A DNA stretch of 64,000 nt, taken from Alteromonas sp. KUL106 (lineage in GTDB: Bacteria; Pseudomonadota; Gammaproteobacteria; Enterobacterales; Alteromonadaceae). Both the position numbers and the translations under genes were made by a program. Location: the NCBI RefSeq assembly GCF_009811415.1, contig NZ_BLIG01000009.1:38629-102628 (forward strand), read 5' to 3'. Under the pieces are notes generated by a model. The model saw only the letters and a program-made list of their open reading frames with translations, made no database searches and had not been told where the DNA came from. Positions 7,783-17,237 of this stretch are shown here, one piece after another; position 1 is the stretch's first letter; every line of letters begins with the position of its first letter.

Positions 7783-9618
7783 ATGACAACAACTGTCGAC
7801 ATGACATTTAAAGACCTCAATTTACCAGAACCTATCTTACAAGCCCTCGAAAAAGTTGGCTACGAGAAACCGTCACCTATACAAGCAGAGAGTATCCCTC
7901 TTCTTCTTCAAGGTCACGATTTACTCGGTCAGGCACAGACAGGGACAGGAAAAACCGCTGCGTTTGCCCTGCCCATGTTGGCAAATATCGATCCTGAGCA
8001 ACGTAAGCCGCAATTACTGGTATTAGCCCCAACTCGTGAACTAGCTATTCAGGTTGCAGAGGCGTTTCAGGTTTATGCGAGCTTTAGTCAGAAAATTAAA
8101 GTACTTCCCGTATACGGCGGTCAGTCGTACGACAACCAAATTCGTCAGCTTAAACGCGGCGTGCAAGTGGTTGTTGGTACACCAGGACGTATTATCGACC
8201 ATATTAAGCGCAAGACATTAGACTTAAGCGAACTTAAGTATCTTGTACTTGACGAAGCGGATGAAATGCTTCGTATGGGCTTTATTGATGACGTAGAGCT
8301 TATTCTGAGCCATGCACCAGAAGAACGCCAGACGGCGCTGTTCTCAGCAACCATGCCTGGCCCAATCAAGAAAATTACCCAGCGCTACTTGAAAGACCCT
8401 AAGCACGTAAAAATTGCGTCTAAGGTAAGCACGGCAAGCACGATTCGCCAGCGATACTGTCAAATCGCGCCTCATCACAAACTTGAAGCGTTAACCCGTA
8501 TCATGGAAGTCGAAGTATTCGACGGTATGATTATCTTCGTGCGTACGAAAACCGCTACGGTTGAGTTGGCAGACAAACTGTCGGCCCGTGGTTACGATGT
8601 CGAGCCGTTAAACGGTGATATACCACAAGCGGCTCGAGAGCGCACGGTTGAGAAGCTTAAACAAGGTCAAATTGACATTCTTGTTGCTACTGATGTTGTT
8701 GCCCGCGGACTAGACGTTGAACGTGTAAGTCACGTGATTAACTATGATATTCCGTATGATAGTGAATCTTACGTACACCGTATCGGCCGTACCGGTCGTG
8801 CTGGACGTCAAGGTGACGCCATCTTGTTCATTTCGCACCGTGAAAAGCGCTTGCTATTCTCTATTGAGAAAACGACTAAGCAGCCTATTGAAGCAATGCC
8901 AATTCCTTCAATTAGCGAAATTAACGAAACACGCCTCAGTCGCTTTAAGCAATCAGTTGCCGAGGCAACGCAGGACGATGGCATCGAGTCGTTAATGCCA
9001 ATCGTTGAAATGATTAAAGCAGAAAACGAAGCGTCGCCTGAAGTGTTAATGGCCGCGTTACTTAAGATTGCGCAGGGCGATGAACCTTTACTCCTTAAAG
9101 AAACGGATCGTCCAGACATCAACAGCAAACCTCCTCGCGATAGCCGCGAGAGAAACAGCCGTGATGGTCGTGATGGTCGTGATGGTCGTGATGGTCGTGA
9201 GAGAAAGCCGAAGGTGCCACGCGGAAACCGCAAGCCAGAAGAAGGTATGCAGCGCTTCCGCATCGAAGTAGGCCATGTTCACGGTGCGAAGCCGGGGAAT
9301 ATTGTTGGCGCGATTGCGAACGAAGCGAATATCAACTCTAAGCACATCGGTGCTATTGAGATTTATGATAACTTCAGTACCGTCGACCTTCCAGAAGGCA
9401 TGCCTAAAGAGACACGTGATACCCTTTCAGGTACACGAGTAGCTGGTCAGCGTTTAAATATTCGCGAGTGGTCTGATACGCCTCCACCTAAGCGGGAAGG
9501 ACGCGGCGAACGTGCCCCTCGTGGCGACCGTCCTCCTCGCGAGAACCGTGATGACCGCCCAAACCGCGGTAATCGTGAAGAGCGCGGCAACCGTGAAAGC
9601 CGTAAGCGTAAGAACTAA
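7783..9618 (+). CDS. deaD: ATP-dependent DEAD-box RNA helicase DeaD/CsdA
   Basis: Unwinds structured RNA during ribosome assembly, mRNA decay and cold adaptation. All helicase motifs are present: Q motif (FKDLNLPEPIL), AQTGTGKT 51-58, PTREL 83-87, GG 112-113, TPGR 133-136, DEAD 157-160, SAT 188-190, then ARGLD and HRIGRTGRAGR in domain 2. After the core comes a dimerisation region, a low-complexity linker with four RDG units encoded by a tandem 9-bp DNA repeat (near 9160-9200), the DbpA-type RNA-binding domain (about 490-565; FRIEVGHVHGAKPGNIVGAI) and an RG-rich tail. Length 611 is normal for gammaproteobacterial DeaD (E. coli 629). Confidence 0.95.
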   Translation: MTTTVDMTFKDLNLPEPILQALEKVGYEKPSPIQAESIPLLLQGHDLLGQAQTGTGKTAAFALPMLANIDPEQRKPQLLVLAPTRELAIQVAEAFQVYASFSQKIKVLPVYGGQSYDNQIRQLKRGVQVVVGTPGRIIDHIKRKTLDLSELKYLVLDEADEMLRMGFIDDVELILSHAPEERQTALFSATMPGPIKKITQRYLKDPKHVKIASKVSTASTIRQRYCQIAPHHKLEALTRIMEVEVFDGMIIFVRTKTATVELADKLSARGYDVEPLNGDIPQAARERTVEKLKQGQIDILVATDVVARGLDVERVSHVINYDIPYDSESYVHRIGRTGRAGRQGDAILFISHREKRLLFSIEKTTKQPIEAMPIPSISEINETRLSRFKQSVAEATQDDGIESLMPIVEMIKAENEASPEVLMAALLKIAQGDEPLLLKETDRPDINSKPPRDSRERNSRDGRDGRDGRDGRERKPKVPRGNRKPEEGMQRFRIEVGHVHGAKPGNIVGAIANEANINSKHIGAIEIYDNFSTVDLPEGMPKETRDTLSGTRVAGQRLNIREWSDTPPPKREGRGERAPRGDRPPRENRDDRPNRGNREERGNRESRKRKN

Positions 9619-9631
9619 ATAGCAACACATG

Positions 9632-9666
9632 TAGCCTTTATATAACCAATCGAAATATAAAGGCTA
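9632..9666 (+). terminator. Likely deaD terminator hairpin
   Basis: Twelve-base stem TAGCCTTTATAT / ATATAAAGGCTA with an 11-base loop, followed by ATTTCGTTGTTTTC. The T run is interrupted, so termination is probable but not certain. Confidence 0.5.
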
Positions 9667-9747
9667 ATTTCGTTGTTTTCTAAATAAAAAGAATTGGCGC
9701 AAAATAGTGTCAGTTCTTTTTTTGTATGTGAAGCTAATAAAACCTTT

Positions 9748-11133
9748 ATGGATTACTTTCCGTTATTCCTAGACGCAAGAAAACTCAATGTTCTTATTGT
9801 TGGAGCAGGCGAAGTTGCAGCCCGTAAGCTGGAGCTCATTATGAAGACGCCAGCCACGATTACGGTAATTGCACCTTGGGTTTGCGATACAGTTAAACTG
9901 CTCGCACAGAACGAGAAAGTAAGCCTTATCGAGCGCGAATTTGAAAATAATGACCTTACTGGTAAGGACATGGTTTTTATCGCAACCGATAAGCCTGACG
10001 TTAATCAGCACATTCACGACCTCGCTCGTACCCACAAAGTATTGGTCAATGTGGTAGACAACACGCCACTATGTCAGTTCATTACCCCTTCAATTGTTGA
10101 CCGCTCGCCTATTGTCATTGCGATGAGCAGCGGCGGTGTTGCCCCTGTATTACTGCGATACCTGCGTCAAAAATTAGAAACCGTACTGCCGGCCAATTTA
10201 AGTCGTCTCGGCGCGTTTTCAGAAAAATTTCGCGATAAAGTGAAGCAAACCCTTAATGGCGTTACTGCACGGCGTTATTTTTGGGAAGATGTTCTCGACG
10301 GTGATATCGCTGAAATGGTAGAAAAAGGCCAAGATCAAAAAGCCGACGACGCCTTTGAGTTAGCGCTTCAGGCAGCAGCTGAAGACAAAAAAGTAGAAGG
10401 TCAAGTCTATCTCGTAGGTGCAGGTCCCGGAGACCCGGATCTACTCACATTTCGTGCACTGCGCTTAATGCAAAAAGCCGATGTCGTGGTTTACGACCGC
10501 TTGGTTTCACCCCAAATTCTTGAACTTGTGCGACGTGATGCTGAGAAAATCTATGTGGGCAAAGCGAAGAGCAATCATACACTGCCACAGGACGACATCA
10601 ACCAACTGATGGTTGACGAGGCCAAAAAGGGCAATCGCGTCGTGCGTCTAAAGGGCGGCGACCCGTTTATTTTTGGTCGTGGTGGAGAAGAAATTCAGAC
10701 TCTCATTAAACACGGCATTGAATTTCAAGTGGTGCCAGGGATTACCGCAGCAAGCGGCGCATCTAGCTATGCGGGTATTCCCCTCACCCACAGAGATCAC
10801 GCCCAGTCCGTGGTGTTTGCTACCGGGCACCTCAAAAATGGTACTATCGACCTTAACTGGTCTGCATTAGCACAAAGAAATCAAACCGCAGTGTTCTACA
10901 TGGGTCTCACCGGCCTACCCATTATTTGTGAAAAGATGATAGAACACGGTTTAGATGCCAGTACCCCCATAGCGCTTGTGCAATCTGCGACAACTGATAA
11001 TCAGCGAGTGCTAACAGGTACGCTCGATACTATTGTTGCCAAACAGGAGGAAGCCCAACTTCAGCCCCCGACGCTGATTATCGTGGGTAGCGTGGTCAGC
11101 CTTCACAACGAACTCAATTGGTATCAGGAATAG
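9748..11133 (+). CDS. cysG: Siroheme synthase CysG (trifunctional)
   Basis: Converts uroporphyrinogen III to siroheme, the cofactor of sulfite and nitrite reductases. The N-terminal CysG-B half (MDYFPLFLDARKLNVLIVGAGEVA, with the NAD-binding GAGEVAARK) is the precorrin-2 dehydrogenase/ferrochelatase; the C-terminal half from about residue 195 is SAM-dependent uroporphyrinogen III methyltransferase (VYLVGAGPGDPDLLT, VVYDRLV, RLKGGDPFIFGRGGEE, VVPGITAASG). The open frame runs upstream to 9694, but ATG 9748 matches the conserved family N-terminus and gives 461 residues (E. coli 457). It stands alone, with no sulfate or nitrite assimilation gene next to it. Confidence 0.94.
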   Translation: MDYFPLFLDARKLNVLIVGAGEVAARKLELIMKTPATITVIAPWVCDTVKLLAQNEKVSLIEREFENNDLTGKDMVFIATDKPDVNQHIHDLARTHKVLVNVVDNTPLCQFITPSIVDRSPIVIAMSSGGVAPVLLRYLRQKLETVLPANLSRLGAFSEKFRDKVKQTLNGVTARRYFWEDVLDGDIAEMVEKGQDQKADDAFELALQAAAEDKKVEGQVYLVGAGPGDPDLLTFRALRLMQKADVVVYDRLVSPQILELVRRDAEKIYVGKAKSNHTLPQDDINQLMVDEAKKGNRVVRLKGGDPFIFGRGGEEIQTLIKHGIEFQVVPGITAASGASSYAGIPLTHRDHAQSVVFATGHLKNGTIDLNWSALAQRNQTAVFYMGLTGLPIICEKMIEHGLDASTPIALVQSATTDNQRVLTGTLDTIVAKQEEAQLQPPTLIIVGSVVSLHNELNWYQE

Positions 11134-11271
11134 GAAGTCTGGCGATTCGCCGCTTCTATCGCCTTGTTTTTTGCATTCAGGTGCGCATACTCAATAGTAT
11201 CTTCGTTAGAACGAGTAGGCGTACCTCCGGTGGTTTATAACTTTACACTCTCTTTTTTAAGCACTGCTAAA

Positions 11272-12225
11272 ATGGGTTTAATGGTTAGGTCCTGCTTGAT
11301 AGTAGCTGGGCTTCTTGTTTCGTGTTTATCACAAGGTGAACAGCTCAAATTCACAAAAACACACACCGATATGGGCGTTGCGTTGAGCTACGAATGGCTT
11401 GATGGTGACAATGTTCTTCAGTCTATTGCTTTCGAATTAACCAAAGATGCGTTAAACGAAGCCCCTACTCAACAAGCAAACTACAAACCTAAAATAGCTC
11501 AGCGCTATGTCAGCGTCGCACTTATGGAAGAAGCGAGGAAAATAAACCCTAAGGATGCGCGCGTAAAAATCATTCCTAAACGCGAGTCTATTGATATAGA
11601 AGTAAAGGGCTCAAACGAAGAGCAGGTCGAGGCAATTCTTCAAAACCTGAAAACCGTTCAGCAGAAAGAATATGATAAATATTTACAAACCCATTATTTT
11701 ACCCGCTTTACTACCCTCTTCAATCAGCAGGCCATAAAACCTGACCATGTAAGATACGCAGCCGAATCAGTGAAACCTCTGGTAGCCGCATCGCAAGCGT
11801 TCTACGAAAAATTAGAATCAGACTCAGATTCAAGAGCTTACTTTTCATTGCTTCTCGGCTGGATACAAAGCATTCCCTATGACACGTTAGAAGATAGGGT
11901 GGTGAGTAATGGTTCAGGGTATGCGCCCCCCGTAAGTGTCCTCATGCAAAACCTTGGCGATTGTGATAGCAAAGCCGTACTCGCGTCGTCTATGGTAAGG
12001 GCGTTTTTACCTTCAACCAAAATGATAATGGTCTTCCTACCTAACCATGCATTACTTGGCATAGCGCTCACCCCCATGGTGAATGACAGAACCATTGAAC
12101 ATGATGGCGACACTTTCGTTTTATATGACCCTACCGGGCCAGCACTTATTCCTTTTGGTCAAGTATCTGAAGACACGGAGCGCCATATTGTCACCGGTCG
12201 CTATCAAGTAGAAATTATGGAGTGA
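11272..12225 (+). CDS. Exported transglutaminase-like protein of unknown function
   Basis: I do not recognise a named family, but the C-terminal part carries a transglutaminase/cysteine-protease triad: Cys in NLGDCDSKAVLASSM, His in LPNHALLGIAL and Asp in LYDPTGP. The N-terminal region from ATG 11272 (or ATG 11281) is a signal sequence ending LLVSC, which could also serve as a lipobox, so the product is periplasmic or a lipoprotein. The middle is helical, with heptad-like charge (EARKINPKDARVKIIPKRES). The open frame extends upstream to 11164, but that stretch is not signal-like. It follows cysG by about 140 bp. Substrate and partners cannot be inferred. Confidence 0.7.
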   Translation: MGLMVRSCLIVAGLLVSCLSQGEQLKFTKTHTDMGVALSYEWLDGDNVLQSIAFELTKDALNEAPTQQANYKPKIAQRYVSVALMEEARKINPKDARVKIIPKRESIDIEVKGSNEEQVEAILQNLKTVQQKEYDKYLQTHYFTRFTTLFNQQAIKPDHVRYAAESVKPLVAASQAFYEKLESDSDSRAYFSLLLGWIQSIPYDTLEDRVVSNGSGYAPPVSVLMQNLGDCDSKAVLASSMVRAFLPSTKMIMVFLPNHALLGIALTPMVNDRTIEHDGDTFVLYDPTGPALIPFGQVSEDTERHIVTGRYQVEIME

Positions 12226-12289
12226 GTCGGCTGTCTGTCTTGAATGTATAAGCACTCGCGACACACTTCTTATCTCGTGAATAGACGAA

Positions 12290-12315
12290 AAAGCGCCACG
12301 GGAGCGTAGCGCTTT
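12290..12315. terminator. Hairpin between convergent genes (possible terminator)
   Basis: Stem AAAGCGC / GCGCTTT with a 12-base loop, extendable by GA/TC outside. It lies between the ends of the transglutaminase-like gene and the PIN-PhoH gene. There is no long T tract. Confidence 0.4.
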
Positions 12316-12344
12316 CGTAAGGAGAGCTAGAAGCAGAGATAAAC

Positions 12345-13742
12345 TTACAAATTTTCTTCTGCAAAACTCGCAAGGCGACTTCTTACCACCCCATCAAGGT
12401 TAATGGTGGCACTACCGGAGAAATCTTTAAACTTCTCGACCAAGTAGGTAAGCCCCGACGTCACGGCACTGAGATAATTACTGTCGATCTGCGCCAGGTT
12501 CCCCCCCACAATAAGCTTGGTACCTTCTCCACATCGGGTAATGATGGTTTTAAGCTGGGACGCAGTTAGGTTTTGAGATTCATCTAAAATCACAATGGCA
12601 TTTTGAATGCTTCGCCCTCGCATAAAGTTCACCGACTTGTACTGAATGTTGGCTTTTTCCATGATGTAATTCATAGAGCCTTTCGTGTTTTCGTCGTGCT
12701 TGTGAAGCACTTCAAGCGAATCGGTAATTGCCGCCAACCAAGGCAACATTTTTTCTTCCTCCGTGCCCGGTAAGAAACCAATAGACTCTGCAATTTCCGG
12801 CGTACTCCGTGTCACGATAATCTTGTCGTACATATTGCGTTCAACGACCATTTCAAGCGCAGCCGCCAATGCAAGCAGTGTTTTACCGCTACCGGCAGGT
12901 CCTGTAAGAATGACCATATCGATATGGGGGTCAAGTAATGCGTGAAGCGCCATAGCTTGCCCGATATTTTTAGGTGTAATCCCCCAGGCATGACGCCCCA
13001 TCAAACGTTCGTAACCTAAATCTAAAACCTCCAAATGATCATCGGTGATATCTTCTACCAGGCCTGCAAACTGTTTAGTTTCATCAAGCAAAAACTCGTT
13101 CACATATGCCTCTGGAAGCATGGATTTGGAAATGGTGTGTATGGTGTCGCGCCCTTCACTGCGGCTATCCACACTTTTCACGCTATCCCAAAAATCACCT
13201 TCAAACGTATGAAAGCCCCTGGATAGATACTTAATGTCGGTAATAAGCTGATCGGTTCGATAGTCTTCAACATGAGCAAGGCCAGCCCCTTTTGCCTTAA
13301 GGCGCATGTTTAAGTCTTTGGTAACCAACACCACTTTTTGCGGCGCGAACGTCTTTTGCAAGTGAAGCGCTACGTTAATAATGCGGTTGTCGTTCTCATT
13401 GCTGGTGAACACCTGCTGGGCCTCAACCATGTTGAGGTCGGCAAAGATAGATAGGCTACCTGTTGGTGCCGTTTGACCCGCGCCCAAGCCTTCCATTGAT
13501 ACACCGGCAAGCATATCTTCTGGCGTTGCGTCGTGAAGTAAATCCTCCATTGCCCGAATGGATACCCGTGCATCACGCGCTACGTCTTTTTTGCTGTCTT
13601 TGATATAGTCGAGCTCTTCCAATACGGTCATTGGAATTACGACATCATGTTCTTTAAAAGAGAGAAAAGCGTGAGGTTCGTGCAGCAGAATATTGGTATC
13701 GAGGACGTAAATCTTTGTATCAGTAGAATTCTTTCTTGGCAT
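12345..13742 (-). CDS. PIN domain plus PhoH-like ATPase
   Basis: A 465-residue fusion of an N-terminal PIN ribonuclease domain (IYVLDTNILLHEP with the first catalytic Asp; TVLEELD; later acidic residues around NENDNRIINVAL and VTKDLNMR) and a C-terminal PhoH/YlaK-type P-loop ATPase (Walker A GPAGSGKT, Walker B VILDESQN, and the QLKTIITRCG and GNLAQID motifs). PIN-PhoH proteins are RNA-processing ATPases or helicase-nucleases. This long form differs from the short PhoH-like YbeZ linked to ybeY. The start ATG at 13742 is preceded by a weak GGAG (ACTGGAGTAAAGG) on the minus strand. Single gene. Confidence 0.9.
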   Translation of the reverse strand: MPRKNSTDTKIYVLDTNILLHEPHAFLSFKEHDVVIPMTVLEELDYIKDSKKDVARDARVSIRAMEDLLHDATPEDMLAGVSMEGLGAGQTAPTGSLSIFADLNMVEAQQVFTSNENDNRIINVALHLQKTFAPQKVVLVTKDLNMRLKAKGAGLAHVEDYRTDQLITDIKYLSRGFHTFEGDFWDSVKSVDSRSEGRDTIHTISKSMLPEAYVNEFLLDETKQFAGLVEDITDDHLEVLDLGYERLMGRHAWGITPKNIGQAMALHALLDPHIDMVILTGPAGSGKTLLALAAALEMVVERNMYDKIIVTRSTPEIAESIGFLPGTEEEKMLPWLAAITDSLEVLHKHDENTKGSMNYIMEKANIQYKSVNFMRGRSIQNAIVILDESQNLTASQLKTIITRCGEGTKLIVGGNLAQIDSNYLSAVTSGLTYLVEKFKDFSGSATINLDGVVRSRLASFAEENL

Positions 13743-14332
13743 CCTTTACTCCAGTAAATAAAGCTAGGTCATGTACCGTGTTCATTTATGAACGCGCGCA
13801 CTAACAAGCTACAGTTACGGTTGTAGGAGAATGCCGCTCGAAACAGGACTTCTTCCCCTACTCGCGTCGACTGAGAAGCAGTACTACATTTTCTGCCTCC
13901 AAGGTTCGTCAATTAAATGAACGACCCCTTAATTCCACCATAATCCAGTTTTTGAGATTTAGCACTGTTTTTTCTTTTTTATTTTTCGCTAGAGTAAGTA
14001 AGAAGCGAAGAACAGTCCTATCACGTTATATGAGACGACACAGCGCTCCAATTCTGCATTAAAGAAGAAACTGGCATACTTGGTTCGTAACAAATGCTCA
14101 CACTTTAGCTTCAGTTAGCGCAGTTTTACCTGCCTTTTTAGTGCCCAAATAGGCTAAGGTGTTCTTGTTGAAGTGGTGAAGATCTGTAGCGCTAGTCTTC
14201 TTGTTGGCGTAGTGGCATCAGTACCCAATTCCCCCGCCCAACCTGCAACCGTAAATCAAATGAGCTAGTATTAATGACTTATCACAACGCAATGCGTACA
14301 ATACCGCCCCCCGAAAAACAGGTTGGTAATTT
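13743..14332. other. 590-bp intergenic region upstream of rapA
   Basis: No gene can be supported. There is a T-rich tract near 13966-13988 followed by an inverted TTCGCT/AGCGAA pair. One 31-codon frame (14173-14268, GTG start, signal-peptide-like SLLVGVVASVP) is noted but has no ribosome binding site at proper spacing. Confidence 0.4.
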
Positions 14333-17176
14333 ATGAGTTCAGATAGTCAATTTTTAGTTGGTCAGCGCTGGTTAAGCAATACAGAAATAGAGCTGGGGTT
14401 AGGTGTCGTGATCGGTAGCGATTTTCGTTCAGTCGAAGTGTTATATCCAGCCACAGGCGACGCGAGGAAATACACGAAGCAAGATGCCCCGCTTACGCGA
14501 CTTATCTTTGAAATTGGCGAAACGGTAAAAAGCCAAGACGGCTGGGAAATGACCATTACCGAAAAAGAAGAAAATCAGGGATTATTCATTTATCACGGGC
14601 TTCGCGAAGATACGAAAGCGCAAGCGCGATTACCTGAAACTATGCTAGACAGCCACATCCGCTTAAACCAACCTGAAAAGCGATTGTTTAGTCAGCAATT
14701 AGACAACCCAAAATGGTTCGACTTGCGCGAGCGTGCACTTGATCATCAGTATGACTATCTGCGTTCCAGCACTATCGGTCTTGCCGGCGCACGTATTTCG
14801 CTTATTCCTCACCAGCTTCACATTGCTTCAGAGGTCGGCGGTAGACACGCACCGCGGGTGTTACTGGCTGACGAAGTGGGGCTGGGGAAAACAATTGAGG
14901 CGGCACTGATTATCCACCAGCAGCTCAAAACTGGGCGTGCAAGTCGGGTGCTTATACTAGTTCCTGATTCACTCGTGCACCAATGGTTAGTAGAAATGCT
15001 TCGTCGTGTGAACCTCCCTTTTGCCATATACGATGAAAGTCGATGCGAAGCTATAGAAGAAAGTGAGGCTAATGATACTGACGAAATCAACCCGTTTGAA
15101 AACGACCAGCTAGTACTTTGCAGTATCGACTTCCTAAGCTCGAATGAAAAGCGCCAGCAGCAAATTCAGGCAGCAGGTTGGGATTTAATGGTCGTCGATG
15201 AAGCCCATCACCTTGCATGGTCAAGTGAAGCGCCATCTGCTGAATACCTGTGCGTTGAAGCACTTGCCAATCAAACACCTGGCGTATTACTGCTCACCGC
15301 TACCCCAGACCAACTTGGCCACGAAAGTCACTTTGCTCGTTTGCGCTTATTAGACCCCGCACGTTTTCACAGCTACGACGCCTTCTTAGAAGAAGAGTCA
15401 AAATACAGCCAACTCGCCGATGCCGTTGCGCCACTGCTCTCAGATGCTGAGCCCGATGATAAGCAGCGCAATAAACTAGCCGACTTTGCGCCTGACGTCA
15501 TGGAGCACGCGGGTGATTTAAGCTCATCAGAAAATCGCCATGCGTTGCTGCACCAATTAATTGACTGTCACGGTACAGGGCGCATGTTATTTAGAAATCG
15601 TCGTGCCAATATCGAAGGATTTCCCGAGCGTAAGTTACACGCATACGAGCTGGCTTTACCTGAGGTTTATTCAGATGCGGTTAGCGGCGGCGATTTAACC
15701 TATTCACTGTATCCTGAGCGTATGGCAAGCGTGGTGAACAGCTGGACTAAACACGACCCTCGTGTTGCGTGGCTGCTTGATTTCATGCAAAGCGTTAAGC
15801 CAGAAAAGATTCTTCTTATTTGCGCAAGCGCCCGGACGGCACAAGAGCTAGGTGAGGTTATTCGCACGCAAACCGGTATTCGCCACAGCGTATTCCACGA
15901 GGGCATGAGCATAGTTGAACGCGATAAAGCAGCCCATTACTTTGCCGACGAAGAGGACGGCGCACAAATTCTACTGTGTAGTGAAATTGGTAGTGAGGGT
16001 CGCAATTTCCAGTTTGCTCACCACTTGGTATTGTTCGACTTGCCTATTACGCCAGACCTGCTTGAACAGCGTATTGGTCGTCTTGACCGAATTGGCCAGA
16101 CCCAAACCGTACAAATACATGTGCCGTATTTAGCGAAAACCGCGCAGCACGTATTACTAGATTGGTATCACGAAGGGCTTAATGCCTTCGAGAAAACCTG
16201 CCCTACCGGCTCGGGCGTATTTGACGATGTTAAGCCATTGTTGATCGGCGCGTGCTTACACCCTGACGATGTGAGCGCACGTGACGAGCTTGTGAACATG
16301 AGTGTGACGCTTAATAGCCAACTGGTGGCACAGCTTGAAGCCGGAAGGGATCGTCTTCTGGAGTTAAATGCATCTGGCGAAGGACGTGTAGAGCAACTGC
16401 TGGAAGACATCATTGCACTAGATACTGAGCAAGAACTCTCACGTTTTATGGGGCGCGTGTTCGATGCTATTGGTGTTCAACAAGATGAAAAAGGTAATGA
16501 CTGCTTTATTCTTATGCCAACTGAGTCGATGGTAAGCCAGTTACCGGGCCTAGATCCAGAAGGTATGACCGTCACCTATAAGCGCCGAGTTGCTACCACG
16601 TTAGAGAACGTTCAATTCTTAAGCTGGGACCATCCACTCGTTCATACCGCCATTGACGTCGTACTCACCGACGTGCATGGCAAAAGCAGTATGGGCTTTA
16701 TTGCCGAACCGTCTCTTCCCAAAGGGGCTTACTGGATAGAAGCCTTGTTCGTGCTTCAGGCACAAGCACCGAAAGCATTACAGCTTGGCCGTTTCTTACC
16801 ACAAACGCCAGTGCGTGTTTGTTTAGATGCGCAGGGTAACCCGTCAGATTTAAGCTTCGACGTTAAGCGTAAAATAGGACGCAAAATTTCAGCTCAGCTT
16901 TTAAAAGCCTTGCAACAGCCCCTTGAACTAGCCATTGAAAAGACGCGTAAGCTCGCCCACCAGCAAGCAAATAAAAAACAACATGACGCATTAAATAACA
17001 TGCATAAAACGCTCAATGAAGAGATACAGCGCTTGCGCGATCTTCAAAAGCGCAATCCTGCGGTACGTGACAGCGAAATTGAATTTATTGAGAAGCAAAT
17101 GAGTGCGCTTGATAAAGTGATTCAAGATGCAGATGTAGAGTTAGACGCGTTGCGTATTGTGGTCAATAACCCGTAA
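14333..17176 (+). CDS. rapA: RNA polymerase-associated ATPase RapA (HepA)
   Basis: SWI2/SNF2 ATPase that binds core RNA polymerase and recycles it from stalled post-termination complexes. The 947-residue length is close to E. coli RapA (968). Visible parts: N-terminal Tudor-like domains (FLVGQRWLSNTEIELGLG), Walker A LADEVGLGKTIEAA, DEAH motif VVDEAHHL, LLTATPDQLG, the second helicase lobe with SEIGSEGRNFQFAHHLVLFD and QRIGRLDRIGQTQ, and a C-terminal coiled region ending in EIEFIEKQMSALDKVIQDAD. Followed 61 bp later by rluA, as in E. coli, so the two may be co-transcribed. Confidence 0.95.
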   Translation: MSSDSQFLVGQRWLSNTEIELGLGVVIGSDFRSVEVLYPATGDARKYTKQDAPLTRLIFEIGETVKSQDGWEMTITEKEENQGLFIYHGLREDTKAQARLPETMLDSHIRLNQPEKRLFSQQLDNPKWFDLRERALDHQYDYLRSSTIGLAGARISLIPHQLHIASEVGGRHAPRVLLADEVGLGKTIEAALIIHQQLKTGRASRVLILVPDSLVHQWLVEMLRRVNLPFAIYDESRCEAIEESEANDTDEINPFENDQLVLCSIDFLSSNEKRQQQIQAAGWDLMVVDEAHHLAWSSEAPSAEYLCVEALANQTPGVLLLTATPDQLGHESHFARLRLLDPARFHSYDAFLEEESKYSQLADAVAPLLSDAEPDDKQRNKLADFAPDVMEHAGDLSSSENRHALLHQLIDCHGTGRMLFRNRRANIEGFPERKLHAYELALPEVYSDAVSGGDLTYSLYPERMASVVNSWTKHDPRVAWLLDFMQSVKPEKILLICASARTAQELGEVIRTQTGIRHSVFHEGMSIVERDKAAHYFADEEDGAQILLCSEIGSEGRNFQFAHHLVLFDLPITPDLLEQRIGRLDRIGQTQTVQIHVPYLAKTAQHVLLDWYHEGLNAFEKTCPTGSGVFDDVKPLLIGACLHPDDVSARDELVNMSVTLNSQLVAQLEAGRDRLLELNASGEGRVEQLLEDIIALDTEQELSRFMGRVFDAIGVQQDEKGNDCFILMPTESMVSQLPGLDPEGMTVTYKRRVATTLENVQFLSWDHPLVHTAIDVVLTDVHGKSSMGFIAEPSLPKGAYWIEALFVLQAQAPKALQLGRFLPQTPVRVCLDAQGNPSDLSFDVKRKIGRKISAQLLKALQQPLELAIEKTRKLAHQQANKKQHDALNNMHKTLNEEIQRLRDLQKRNPAVRDSEIEFIEKQMSALDKVIQDADVELDALRIVVNNP

Positions 17177-17237
17177 AGCACGCATGAGTAATGTAAGCAC
17201 TCGATGCTTGAGCGACAATTAAAATAACGAGCAAATA

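Noticed and set aside
13960..14020. Terminator or small RNA near the T-rich tract upstream of rapA
   Set aside because: The T run lies on the 5' side of the TTCGCT/AGCGAA stem, the wrong order for a terminator on either strand.
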